DNA of 64,000 nt from Glandiceps talaboti. Taxonomy: Eukaryota; Hemichordata; Enteropneusta; Spengelidae. How positions within the stretch are numbered: the first letter of the stretch is position 1; each line of letters begins with the position of its first letter. This document shows positions 12,545 through 24,014 of this stretch, in pieces. The translations under genes were made by a program, and so were the position numbers. The notes below the pieces were generated by a model. That model had not been told where the DNA came from and ran no database searches. It saw only the letters and a list, made by a program, of their open reading frames with translations. The DNA is taken from assembly GCF_964340395.1 (NCBI RefSeq), contig NC_135555.1:7521431-7585430 (forward strand), given 5' to 3'.

Positions 12545-13992
12545 TGAAGCACTTCAAGTACTGATGGTGGTAGAGGTGTTTCCGTAAAAGTTCAGATGGG
12601 AAATAAATGAGTGGATCATGTAAATGTAAATTAAGAAGAATCTGAACTCAAAAAAGTTACTGACAAGGTGCATGAAGCACTGACCACAATGGTACTTACT
12701 CTGTTTGTTTTCCTCATTTCAGTTTAATTGGTATACAAAACGAGCCAGTCTAGCTGTTGTTTATAAAAGTACTGAAATGTTTATGATTCAAGACTCTTCA
12801 TTTGACTTTGAAGAAACATGGTCATTCTTAGACAGAAGACTTGCTGATGCAGCCTCATTTGGTCATCTTTCAATGGGGGTATGGTTCGTTTCATTTGTTT
12901 CAGCTCATATAATACTTTGGACATAACATGATGACCCAAATTTTGTTATCTGTACATTGTATAATTTGCCTCAAATAGGCATAGTGAGAGAGGGAGTCGC
13001 CTTAGGGATGATCGCACAATGTCACACAAGCTCAACAACTTCATTCGTTTAGGACAAAACCCCCTCCCCCATAATGAACATTCGCAAGTGCGACATCGAC
13101 ACTATAGCAACATATTCCATCTGTCCAACTTACTTATTCAGTTTACACTGTTAAATCTCTGTAACCAAAGAGAGAGTAGTTCTTCAGCAATTTGTACAAT
13201 TCAGTGTACATGTATGTGGTACAGAAAATATTGCATAGCTAGGAATAGCAGTTCCTCAATACAAAGACATACAAATATGATTAGATATATATATGATAAT
13301 AGCTGATATATGATATCTGTACAATAGTGGTCTTACTCTGTGTTTTTATACTTCAAGTTGTGACTCATCATTCTAATTTTATCCTGTTTTTGTGACAGTT
13401 AAGACAGTTCACTGGTAATTTTGGTACAGGAGCACAAACAGTATTTGAGACAGTAAGTAGTCAAGTTTAGTAGTTGTTTGATATGTATATCCAGCTGAAG
13501 TACTTTTTGGTCTTTGACAAAAATGATATATCATGTTGCAATCACTATGCAAGCTCATACCAATACTTTCATTCTTTTTATGCATTGTGAAATACATCTG
13601 AACAAAAGCATTTTGGATTTTGGAGCTATACAAATCTTATCTATTTTTAGTTCCGACCACTGTGTTAAATTTGGCTTATTTGCATGACACACCAAGGTTC
13701 ACTTGGGGGATAAGTCTTTCATAAATTGTGTAAATTTCTACTTAAAAATGAAGTTTGTGTTAGCATCCCTAGTTACTGGCTAGGTTTTCATATCCTAACA
13801 CAGTTCATTGTAGTATCTATGTGGACTGAGTTGATTTTAGTTTAGTCAATTGTGTTACAGTGCCATTGGCGCTATTTTTCTTTAGTCACACACACCATTC
13901 CATGTTCATCATCTATACTTACCAAAGTACATTTCATTTTATTTTGTATACAGGCAAGAAATATGGCCGGGTTGAACTCAAGGAACAGATGA
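9241..13992 (+). CDS. COQ9: COQ9, mitochondrial ubiquinone biosynthesis lipid-binding protein
   Basis: Seven exons join in frame: 9241-9301, 10460-10532, 11088-11354, 11964-12153, 12723-12878, 13399-13452 and 13954-13992, giving 279 residues (human COQ9 is 318). The first 40 residues have Arg, Lys, Ser and Leu and almost no acid, as in a mitochondrial presequence. The body carries family landmarks in order: RILNTALSFVPIHGWS, the GGGDLVHFFV region, [48 protein letters not shown] and a C-terminus ending GLNSRNR. COQ9 binds lipid and supports COQ7, the hydroxylase of the coenzyme Q synthesis complex on the inner mitochondrial membrane. The start sits in AAAGATGGCG, a strong Kozak context. The fold is TetR-like in the family, without DNA-binding function. 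A longer open stretch before exon 3 (from 11008) is intronic; the acceptor is tttacag at 11081-11087. The gene is head to head with the CARMIL-like gene and convergent with SOCS6. Confidence 0.95.
9716..10085 (-). mobile_element. tRNA-derived SINE, minus orientation, in COQ9 intron 1
   Basis: Read on the minus strand, the segment begins with an A-box-like 'tgttagagtggctgac', then a B-box-like 'gggtttgagcc', a body with 'cctggtaggatagaag' and 'gctttaatcctatg', and a 3' part 'gtgaagtgttttgagcac' followed by an A+T-rich tail. It aligns along its whole length with the plus-strand copy at 29722-30056. The tRNA-like head is decayed, so this is not a tRNA gene. Confidence 0.8.
10726..10927. mobile_element. 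Foldback (MITE-like) element in COQ9 intron 2
   Basis: The left arm (about 10726-10805) and right arm (about 10846-10927) are inverted repeats of roughly 80 bp with scattered mismatches. Shared words are 'gttcttgtatcac', 'agtaacattt' and 'ctgttcaggt/cctgctcaggt'. The loop contains 'ttgccactaggcc'. It lies about 160 bp upstream of COQ9 exon 3. No transposase frame is present. Confidence 0.8.
11775..11811. repeat. (CA)n microsatellite in COQ9 intron 3
   Basis: About 18 uninterrupted CA units. Confidence 0.95.
12215..12360 (+). repeat. Dispersed repeat, copy 1 (COQ9 intron 4)
   Basis: This segment aligns with 50620-50765. Shared words in order are 'ttgtctg', 'gttggtcc', 'gaactgataaatga/gaacaggggaatga' and 'ctactgat.ag..agcac'. 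Family unknown. Confidence 0.6.
12388..12540. repeat. (TG)n microsatellite with TGCA/TGCG interruptions
   Basis: A long TG array followed by imperfect TG with 'catgcatgtatgcatg'. It lies in COQ9 intron 4. Confidence 0.95.
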
Positions 13993-14562
13993 TCTTCAGA
14001 TTTCAACAGTAATCAAAGTATATGTAGTATGATGCATTTGAAGTTCTCAATGCCAAAAAAGCAAACTATAGCTGTCACATTGCATGTATATGTTGAATGG
14101 ATAGAGTGCTTAACAAGTATTATGTGAAACTTGATAACTCGCCACAGATGAACAACAGGGCAACAGAAATCAGCAATGGGACAACACATCTTTTAGACAA
14201 AGCATACATGAACAATGGCAATGAATCAGTTACGAGGAAAGTCAGTGATACCATTAGCAGCACTTTTAATTTATGTACAACTCTTAAGAAATAGTGTTAA
14301 ACCTGGTTTGTAGAGTTTGCACTGTCTATGCTGTGACTTGACAACAACAATAACTTGATAGGTGTACATGTTTAAGTGTAAATTGACTTTGTATGACAAA
14401 CTCTGACAGTCAACACTAGAGTACACAATTTATCAGTCATGATTTACTGATACATGTTCATACACGGCAATGCTGTCACCATTTCCTGTCATTACATTAA
14501 GATTTCTAAGAAAACTACTCGATGTATGATGTGTGTCACCAAAAAGCTCAGAAATTTCTTTG

Positions 14563-14568
14563 AATAAA
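14563..14568 (+). promoter_or_regulatory. Candidate polyadenylation signal AATAAA for COQ9
   Basis: AATAAA lies 571 bases after the COQ9 stop codon and would give a moderate 3' UTR. Other AATAAA-like words occur further on, so this is only a candidate. Confidence 0.35.
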
Positions 14569-16689
14569 GAACAAAAATATTTCGTGTTAAAGTAAATATT
14601 TTGTTGCGTTTGTTTTTCAATGAAAGGTTTCAGACACGACATGGCACTAGACCAAGTTCAGTACTGCTACAAGCATGGTAAAGTGTGTTACCCAGTCCAT
14701 AAATGTATGCATGTGTGTGTGTAGACTGAATGTATGTTAGAATTGACCTTTGACCTTAACTTTCAAAGTCAAACTGCCAAATTTGGTCCGTGCAGTCATA
14801 GCAACTTAAATTTTCACCATAGTCATGCTTATCGAATTAGTCAAGAATACTAGTATATTTCATTTTCACTTTGTTGTGGTAAAAGGTACACTGCACTGTG
14901 GATATGCAAATTAGGTCAAATATGATTGTTGGTTCAAAAACTTTCACAAATTTGAAACCGGAATTAAGAGTCCCCTAACGAGAATTATGCTCAAGAGCCA
15001 CATTCCTACCTCATTCCTACCTCAACAAGGTCAGGCCATCAAATCAACACTTGTAAACAATCTAGGTAAACAATAACATACGTTGATACAATTATCAGTG
15101 AATTTACATAAGGAATACTGTTGAATGCCTGTAGAGCTGCACAACTAGTTAAAAGTGTACCCATGGTAGAACCTTCCTTGTGCCAAGTTCGTTACTTCTG
15201 TAGTAGCTCATTAATATTCATAAATTCAGTAATCTCACTTGGGATATACTAGTAATGTATACTGCAAATATAGTGTACACGATCTGGTATACAGAGAGCA
15301 ATTAGATATTGAATGAACAAAGCATATCACATAAGTGTCCATCATGTGCGTCAAGACACCTCATTGAACTTCTTGAGCGACAGTGATCGAACATGACAGT
15401 AGGAGAGTATTCATTATCATTTTCTTAGCTTAAAACAAACCTGCTTTAGTTTGACTCTAATTACATGTAAATAGCATTATTCTGATGGTTTTGCTGTTTA
15501 TTGAAACCAAAGGAATGGCATATACTACTCAGTTCTGAACCAATGTAAATTCAAAGGAAAACACACTACTAGTCCTCGAAACCACGTCTAACATACAACA
15601 TATGAAAATCAATTGTACGGTTTTGTACCATCGATTATTCTTGCTAGATTATAGACAGTGTTTAGAGAAGATCACTGCAAAGAATAAGAGTGTGTTTGGT
15701 GACTTTCAGAACACGACTATCAGTTGAACTGGCCTTCAGGCTGTACAAACATACAGTAAGTGTATGATTTGAATTGGTAATAAGTGAGGACCAAAATGTG
15801 ACATCACTTCATGGTGTATACCTTTGCAGATCTTGAGTTCATTATGTCATTTAAATTTAAACTGTGACTGTGCAGTCTACACTCCAAATATAGCTTGAAC
15901 ACAGACACATTAAAGTAATATACCCAATCAATCAATCCAAATTGTTTTTAAGTCACACTGTCTACTTACACTCAGACTACCTGACAGACACTGTACCATA
16001 ACTGTAGCCCTGCCAAACCTCAATTTAGTTGTGCTAACATGACCCATGCAAGGCTGCTTAAAGGTTAGGGTTGATATAACAATTCTCCATTTAGAAATCC
16101 CTAGAAACCTCCCAATCAATTTCAGTTTACTTCACACAATAGTTTAACTTTTAGATTTTCATGTCACACCATTGGATTGTTGGTGGCCAAATCATGGTTG
16201 AACCACTTTCCCTTTACCACTGCAGATGAGGTTCAAACCCTTGCCTGGATTTGATAAATTTGCAATACTGTAAGTGACAAGAGTCTCACCCTGTAGGACT
16301 CTACTAGACAAGCATGTTACCTAGATTCTCCAAGGCACTTTGGTTTCCTCCTGCACTAGCACTGACCGTCTGGACTTCTTTGAAGCCAAGCAATGATATC
16401 TTATACAGTTATAGAAAGATCATTATTGTACTTGTATTATTATTATTATAAACATGAGTGAGTAGCAGTCATTACAGTAACTACAGTACCCTTTCCCACA
16501 CAGAGTGATGGGCAATAATTGGGAGGGTGTCTCAGAGAGGAGGCAGTACCGTACCTATAGTATCATGTCACCTTTATGATGACATAGGGACTATGGCAAA
16601 TAACTCTTAGTTGTTTAGAACTATTTTTCATCTTGAATATCTCTGTCTGATATGTACCTAGCATTCCATAACAAGCCACGTCTTTGAAG

Positions 16690-17080
16690 TCACAGCAAAC
16701 ATCAAAACTGCACTAGCTGTAACCGGAACTATTTTTGACACAGTTTTGTTACATACAATGACTTACTAACTTGTAATATCGTAAACCCTGAACAGTATTC
16801 AATTACCTATAAGTAGATATATCTGTGTAGCTGTACAAATAATACAATACAATAAATCCAAGTACATTGATTTTTGGGTCAATACCCTAAAATCAGTGCC
16901 CCTTATGGAATCACAATTTTAATCTCTTACTGTATAACTTATCGTTAAAATTTACCTAGTACCTCTTGATACCACGTACAATGTTCTACCTATTGGTATT
17001 TTAAACATTTTTCACATTTTTCAGTTGGTTGTCATCAACAAAATAGTACTTCAGTTACAGCTAGTACGACTTTAACTTAT
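16690..17080. mobile_element. MITE-like element with 'tgcactagctgtaac' terminal inverted repeats
   Basis: The left end has 'aactgcactagctgtaac' and the right end, read in reverse complement, has 'tcgtactagctgtaact'; the inverted ends extend about 40 bp. The interior word 'gggtcaataccctaaaatcagtgcccc' has inverted relatives near 28480 and 31080. No coding capacity. Confidence 0.6.
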
Positions 17081-18696
17081 TTTTATCTCATTACATCCAG
17101 TCACACCATTACATGTAAAAATCGTGAACCAGTACAAATTACATTGTTATATTTTGTCTGCAAATTTTTATTTCCCAATTAATACATGACTGGTTAACTG
17201 AGCCTGTAAAACCATTTATGTACCTAAAAAACATTGTTTTCAACTTTCAACTTTTATGTGTGCATTTTATGTATATAGGTACAGTATACCATTGTTTACA
17301 AAATGTGTGTGGTGTATACATATTTATACACAATGAACATATATACACACACACACATAATTCTGCCAGGAAGTCAAATAAATGTAGCTAAAATAACACT
17401 ACAGTTAGGTTTTGGTATTCTTGTTTTGTGTGACATGTCCTTCATAGCTCACAACATACTCTTAAGATTGACCTTTCATGACCTTGGACATTCAAAAGGC
17501 TTAATATTGAACAAAGGCTTTTAGGTCAACATGTCAGATACAACACAATCCATAGTCTATTTTCTTCTGTTTATATATTTTTGAAGTACATTGTACCACT
17601 AACCTGTACTACATAACCTATTTCTAATAATGTTGCCACATTGCTGTTTTCTGTTCTCGTTTGTATGTCTGGTTTTCATCATAGTATGTAAGAGAAATTG
17701 CTATTTACAGACTCAAAATATATCCATTGTATTGTACATATGATATTATATGGACATTTCATTTAGTCCTGTTCTTTCTTTTCCACCAAACAAACAAATC
17801 ATAGTCCAAGCGTATTTGAAATTAAGAGAGAAAAAAATGGCTACTTTCAAATTTAACTGGGGTAAAAAGAAGTTACAAAACTTCCCTGTCAAATAAAATA
17901 GTGTACTGGTAATGAAGCAAAATGGTGCATGTTTTGGTAGGCAAGTGATTCTGGGAATACAAAAAATCATTCAATTTGAGATTTAATGTATACAGTATAG
18001 TGTCATTTCATGGAACTATGTGTGTACGTATTGATTTTCACAGTGTACGCACTGACAGGGGTCTATGCATACACAATACACATTGGAAAAAAATAATGGA
18101 AACACTGTTCATAGTGGAATTATTATCCAGCAATCTGGATAAATATTGGGAATCACTGCAGTACAAGTTACTGAAAATATATGCACATGTGAGCAACACA
18201 CTGCAACTAAGGGAACTATAATTGGACCACAACATATTGTAGTTCATTATAGCTGAAAACATACATGTGTGAACAACACAGAATTGCCAATAGGTTTAAG
18301 TAGCGATAACTAAGTTAATTCTGGAATACAAATGATGATAATAAATCTTTGGCAAAAATCATTTCATTGTGCAAATACATCTCTTTGTAAAAATAACTTG
18401 TTGTCATACCTTTCCAAATGTTTTAAAACCAATCTTCCCTGTGAGAAACAAATAATGAGCAAATCATAATAAAACAATGGGTCGTACAACAATTATATTT
18501 ACATTAATTAATCATGAGGTTGTATACTACCAATATTGACTACTTGAATATTCCATTCTGGTTTATAATGAATCCTACCAGTCTCTTCTACAAAAACAAA
18601 ACAAAAAACAAATACTGTGCTATTGAACATAAAAAAACAATGACGTAGTCATGTAGTGTACTTTTTTGTCAATAATCTTGCACTATTTTTAATTTG

Positions 18697-18740
18697 TTAA
18701 ACCATAGACCCTACACATAGGGTGGGTCTATGGGTTAAAC
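18697..18740. repeat. Imperfect palindrome 'gttaaaccatagaccct'
   Basis: The arms 'gttaaaccatagaccct' and 'gggtctatgggttaaac' flank a short loop. A related motif, 'catagaccctccactaggtggatggtc', lies at about 23450-23475. This is probably a foldback remnant. Confidence 0.6.
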
Positions 18741-19176
18741 ATTATGAATGTTTGTCTCTGTTTGCACAAATAACTGAGTAATGCAAAACAAGAGTGAGTC
18801 ACAGCCATTAGGCCTGGCAAGTCCATAAAATTGATATTCAATAAAGCTGCGTATAATAGTAAATTCATTTGTAGCACTTTAGTTCAATTTCTGTGTATGA
18901 CAAGGTATTTGTAACTTATAGTTATATACTACTGCATGATTGATCCCAAAAAAATATTATGGGATACATAATGTTCTACATTCAGCTCTTGTTGTCAGAC
19001 ACATGATAATGCAAAAGTTCAACTTCATACATATACCTGTATATGTAATGCATGACAATAGGATCCATTAATTAGCATTTTGTAACAATGTGTAATATTT
19101 ATGTTTATGTCACACCATGTCAGACATTCCCCCACCCGACCCCCCCCCCCCAAGTCTCTGTCTTGATATGTGGGAC

Positions 19177-20568
19177 TCAGAAGTGATTTTCTTCAAGATA
19201 TCCCTTTATCCTGGTAGGGAGAGGTAACCTCTGGATATGGTCTCTGCGGATGAATTCTCGGATAACAAATCTGCATAGATATTGCAGGGATGGAACTTTT
19301 GTGAAACGTGACACTGGATTGGTGAGTCGTACTGGGTATGAACGTACCCCTGGTAAGCGTTCTCTTGAATAGCAGAACACTCCAGCTCTGGAATCATTCA
19401 TGGAATGTTCTATCAAATCCACAATGGAATGATATCCTTCTGAGTCCGACAGTGGATAGAAACTAAATAATCCATTGCTATGTTCAATTCTGGTGTGTAA
19501 GGTCCTTCCATTTGAACGAAAGCTTAAACTAAGTAAGTAGCGATCATCAGAACTATCTCGCACAAGGAATGAACCATCTGGCATGTTGCTAAGCTTTTCC
19601 TCAGCTTCATTTCGAGTCAGTGGTCCCCAGTACCATGGCCTCTTTGATAACTTATTCAGCTCTCTGGTTAGACTGTTATGTGGTTGATCATTAACTAAAT
19701 CATAAACTGGTGATGCCATAGCCTTTAAATCCAACTCACACCCATCAATCACCTTATCAGGATATGCAAGGTTATTTTTCTGCATAGATAAAGCTCTGTT
19801 ATTCTTTCCCGGTTTGGCATTTGTGGGTCGTTTAGGGATTGGTGGTCCTTTGTGATTGAGTAATTCCTTTTCAGGATGATTTGTACTGGTATTATCAACG
19901 GCTTTAATCTCTTTTTGCGTGATATGGGAGGTGGTCGCATAGTTCATGACGGGTTGACTATGTGACCTGAGGCGTCCATCATTGCTAACAGTATCAACAG
20001 TTTCATATGTATCACTGCTAATACTATTCCCACCATTGTCATGGTGTCTATTTTCAGAATATGATGTCACCGTATCTTTCGTTTCACCCTCTTCACTTTT
20101 ACCTTCATTGTGCACTTCTACATGAACTTCAAATTTGTCCAAGGCCTCTTCAGAATTAAAGGCACGGAGTGGCCCAGCAAATGAACGCCGACTGCGGTCA
20201 CGCATACTACTGTAAACTTTCGGTCGAGGTGGTCGATTGTAATAGTCGAAATCAGAGTTTTCATTGTTTCCTGGTGACGGCTGTGTGTGTTGTGGCACAG
20301 GGAAGGCATCCTCCGACGAACTGATTGAACCCCTTCTTCCCCGGCCTTTACGGTGCGTTTTAGCTGTAATTCGTTTCCTTACTGTTTGTAGGAAGCTTTC
20401 TTTTACCTTTTGTCGCTCAATGTCACCGTTCACAGCAGTTTTAGCACGTTCTGTATCCGTCACCTCGATGGAACTCAGAGATCGCCCATTTTCGTCACCA
20501 GAACTACTTGGTTCACGATTTTTACGATGAAATGTTATTTTCAAGCCTCTTACCGAAAATTTCTTCAT
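19177..20568 (-). CDS. SOCS6: SOCS6/SOCS7-type suppressor of cytokine signalling
   Basis: A single-exon frame of 463 residues. The N-terminus MKKFSVRGLK matches the SOCS6 start (MKKISLK). A long disordered region follows, rich in Ser, Asn and basic residues, with a proline segment GPPIPKRP near residue 240 that could bind SH3 domains. The SH2 domain spans about residues 310-410 and includes WYWGPLTRNEAEEKL, the phosphotyrosine-binding FLVRDSSDDRYLLS strand and RIEHSNGLFSFY. A SOCS box follows, with BC-box SLQYLCRFVI and Cul5-box-like LPLP, ending near GYLEENHF. Family members recruit elongin B/C-Cullin5 ubiquitin ligase to phosphotyrosine targets. The SH2-SOCS box part is very close to vertebrate SOCS6. 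A single coding exon is also usual for SOCS6 (human 535 residues); this protein is shorter in the disordered part. I cannot separate SOCS6 from a pre-duplication SOCS6/7 gene. Confidence 0.95.
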   Translation of the reverse strand: MKKFSVRGLKITFHRKNREPSSSGDENGRSLSSIEVTDTERAKTAVNGDIERQKVKESFLQTVRKRITAKTHRKGRGRRGSISSSEDAFPVPQHTQPSPGNNENSDFDYYNRPPRPKVYSSMRDRSRRSFAGPLRAFNSEEALDKFEVHVEVHNEGKSEEGETKDTVTSYSENRHHDNGGNSISSDTYETVDTVSNDGRLRSHSQPVMNYATTSHITQKEIKAVDNTSTNHPEKELLNHKGPPIPKRPTNAKPGKNNRALSMQKNNLAYPDKVIDGCELDLKAMASPVYDLVNDQPHNSLTRELNKLSKRPWYWGPLTRNEAEEKLSNMPDGSFLVRDSSDDRYLLSLSFRSNGRTLHTRIEHSNGLFSFYPLSDSEGYHSIVDLIEHSMNDSRAGVFCYSRERLPGVRSYPVRLTNPVSRFTKVPSLQYLCRFVIREFIRRDHIQRLPLPTRIKGYLEENHF

Positions 20569-20760
20569 CTCGGATGTGTTTCTCTTAAATCATAAAGTTC
20601 TCATTTTCATTATACATACAAATGTTATTCTTTGCGACGAAAAATACAGCAAGTGATCATGAGGAACTCGACAATGCTACTTCCTGCTATAAATAGTACT
20701 GTTTAAAAACAATGGCGTCATTCTCGCGAGATTTGAACGAGGATGGTATCCACTGTTCCG
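20569..20760 (-). promoter_or_regulatory. SOCS6 promoter and 5' UTR region with TCTCGCGAGA
   Basis: The perfect palindrome TCTCGCGAGA lies at 20722-20731, about 155 bases upstream of the SOCS6 ATG. In animals this CGCG element marks many TATA-less housekeeping promoters. A TATTTATAG word lies about 30 bases closer to the gene on the minus strand. Local GC content is above that of flanking DNA. Promoter function is inferred. Confidence 0.45.
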
Positions 20761-21984
20761 TTGTCGTTCGTATGAGCTTCGTACACAGCTTGCACGTTGA
20801 GGGCGCGATCTTTATATCATCCCATTGATCCAGACTTGTTTTACACTATTTGATTTATGGGGAATGGATGGGTCTGAAGGACTTTCTAAAAAAAAAAAAA
20901 AAATTCGCAAGCCAAAAGTGGAGAAAAATATTTGCTGACCAACTCCAGACAGAAGACATTGATTCTAGAGTATGAGCTGAAGAAGAAATGTGCTGTAAGA
21001 GTGCAAACATAATACACATGTCAAATTTCAAGGTACACATGTCTCCATAGTTAGCAATACTTAAACTTTTAAAGATTAGCTTTATATGTAAGTTTTCTAA
21101 ATTCAAATACAATTAGGATCAGGAGAGGGTATTCATTATCACCTTGACATGTTCAGAAAGCGCTAGATAGCACTTTCACTCCTTGAATTTCAAAAATCTC
21201 CAAGGCAGAAGGGGACAAAAACGCCTCTCGTACCCACCTCCACTTGGCTTCTTCAATTCTATTCAATTTTCGCCACCTACTTACAAATTTTACTTGCTAT
21301 TTTTGAAATATGCTGCATTTATTTACCTGCTACTTCATCACTTTTGAAATCGAGTCATATCCATCATTAACGTCTCCTGTCACTAGAAAATTTAATTTCA
21401 AGAAAACAATTTTGCATGTGTGGCAGAAAAAACTTATGTTGGCTTCAAATCCCCCCCCCCCCCCCCAGGAATTAAATGATTTACTCCTTAGGATCTAGTA
21501 GTCCCAAAGCTATCCGAGATCTTCAGATTTGAAACAAACAGATAGCCTAGAGACTAGTTTTGGAGTCATTAGTTATAGGAACTGCACCTCAGACTGTACT
21601 CGGTGTACCCTGTAAAACCTAGGATTGAAAATATTTGTTCCCTACCCTCCCAAAAGTTGCATTTTTGGCCAGAAATATCAGCTCAGATATGTATCTTAAA
21701 GGGCACATTCATTGATTGGACATACGACTATCCATATGAATAACACAGTCACATAGCCTGGAATCCACAGGGGTTGGATTTTTTATCACGCTGTGATTGG
21801 AAAGATAAATGTAACACTCACAATATAGCCTCAATTCATAGATGTCAACCAGTATAAATAGCCATTTTAGAACATTCATAAAACATTGTCCAATGTATCA
21901 GTCCAGGGAAGATCAGGGAAGGAGCACTGAGCTTGTTTGGCAGCGGATACGTACACTACCAATACGGATACGGTCTACCAATCT

Positions 21985-21986
<2 letters not shown>

Positions 21987-22046
<60 letters not shown>
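21987..22046. repeat. (CA)n microsatellite
   Basis: About 30 uninterrupted CA units, intergenic. Confidence 0.97.
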
Positions 22047-22049
<3 letters not shown>

Positions 22050-23561
22050 GTGACAGTGTGATTTATTAACTCATTTAGGATTCTGAGAACAATCTTAAAT
22101 GACATGTAATTCACTATTCAATTGCCACTGAAGTCATTGCATGAACATCAATTTCTTGTGCAATTAAATGTCATATCTACCGGTACATGTTTCCAGTGAA
22201 AATGATGTCCCCCTGAAAACAAAGAAACAATGTTCACAGAATCCCAATAATTACAGCATGTCTGATATTCTGAAACAGCGCATGGTTACTATGGTTATTA
22301 CATAACTAGGTAAACTGTCAACAGCTTAGATAAAATCCCTGGCATAAAATGACACAAACATGGCATGAAAAGTTTTCTTCTACTTCTACTCTGTCTAAAC
22401 ACCCAAAAAGGATTATCATCACACAGGCGTAACTATTTAAAATGAAAATGCAGGACAATATCTTATCTTAAAATTAAATACATAATTATATGATTATGTG
22501 ATAAAAGTACGGCTGCTTTAGCAAAAATGACCGTGACATATATAATTATAGCAATAAACACCTGTATGATCTTTGCTACCACTGGGGGCGCTACACATAA
22601 TTTGCCACCAATGCACAAGACACTTGGAACACTTGTAAATCCTTAGTGTAATGGCAGCGTTTCCATGTTGTCTATGACTTAATTTGTGACAAGAACCACA
22701 ACAAATATTTAAAAAGAAGTATTTATCATCCCTTAAAAAAAATGTTCCATACAAAGTTTCCAAACTAACTGATGGATTTCTATAGATATCTCGATAGAAA
22801 TGTATTATTTTTATTGATTTTTGATTTTTGTAAATTTTTTGTAGCATTTAAAGTGCACATCTGTCAATTTCAACATAAATCATATTCCTTAATAAATTTT
22901 AATGAAAATATATTTTGCTCCTGGTTTTTATTAGACAATATAAAAACTTTTAGTTTTTTAATGATATGCAATGTATGGAATAGTATAGCTACTATCATTT
23001 GCAGTGTTTAACACCTACATACTCACATCCTCAGAAATCTTTTTTTCTTCAAATTTCAATAACCTTTTGTAGAGAGCAATTTATGTGTTATCTTATGAAT
23101 ATATTCAACTTATATATTTTGTCATTTTCAATGACAAAACTACTTGCCCTTAAGAACTAAATTCATCGTACCCAGTATACAGTTAAGACTCTACTAGCCA
23201 CTATAGGTGCTACTATGCAGGGTTGGTTAAAGTGACTTCTCTCAGTCCCCTAAGCGTACAAAATACATCTAAGATAAAACCAGTGTCACCCTTATTCCCC
23301 TTTAAGGAGTCCAACATGGTGATTTATGGGATGATATATCCCTTCCACATGTGCCATAACAAACAATGACTTAATAAGCATGATAGCAAGGGCATTATTT
23401 ACCACATGTTTAATTAACGTGTTATAATAAGGTCTTTTACTTCAATCATAGACCCTCCACTAGGTGGATGGTCAATGCTTCAATTGTAAGTACATAACTC
23501 AAGCAGTCTATTGTCTTGTTAAATGGTCCAGCCATGAGTATTTCCTCAAACCCATGATTGA

Positions 23562-23983
23562 TATCAATCTGATTAAAATCCAATGTAGTTTACTCGGCAC
23601 GATTATTTTTTGGCTCTTACGTTTATTGTCGTTTGTTCTTTTGTGAGCGCCCAATACCTACATCTGACATAATACCATAGGTGTTCTCGGACCCAATCTC
23701 ATACTTATGAGTAGCCAACCAGAATACAATATAACACTCAACATTCAAAACTGAAAGAAAGAGAACCACCAAACAATAGCGATAACATCTTTGTGTGCAC
23801 TGTTTGTGTGTGCTCTAGTGTGCTCTAGTGTGCTAAAGCTCATTTTGAACAGAGCCCTCTGAAGTAGTGTATGTAGCTATTGGGTGCTCAAAAAAGAACA
23901 AATGACAGTAAATGTAAGAGCTAAAATTAAAGAAATCATGCCTAGTACACTTAGCATACATTGGATTTTAATCAGATTGGATT
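23562..23983. mobile_element. Foldback (MITE-like) element at the 3' end of RIPK1-like copy A
   Basis: Arms of about 110 bp (23562-23670 and 23871-23983) are inverted repeats. They share 'aatctgattaaaatccaatg' with its complement, 'cttacgttta/taaatgtaag', 'gttcttttgtgagc/gctcaaaaaagaac' and 'caatacctacat/atgtagctattg'. The roughly 200-bp interior has no coding capacity. It begins 31 bases past the stop codon of copy A, so it probably lies in that gene's 3' UTR. Confidence 0.8.
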
Positions 23984-24014
23984 GACATATCCCTCATTGT
24001 TATGAGTGATTTCA

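Larger units (their letters stand above)
13993..19176. other. Non-coding interval between convergent COQ9 and SOCS6
   Basis: I see no supported exon on either strand. It holds the COQ9 3' UTR, a MITE-like dispersed repeat (16690-17080), a short (TTA)n near 16435-16450 and a palindrome at 18697-18740. Open frames here are short and without splice or homology support. Confidence 0.55.
20761..24014. other. Non-coding interval between SOCS6 and RIPK1-like copy A
   Basis: No supported exon. It contains a (CA)n array (21987-22046), an A run near 20888, a C run near 21450 and a foldback element (23562-23983) that ends 31 bases from the copy A stop codon. Confidence 0.55.
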
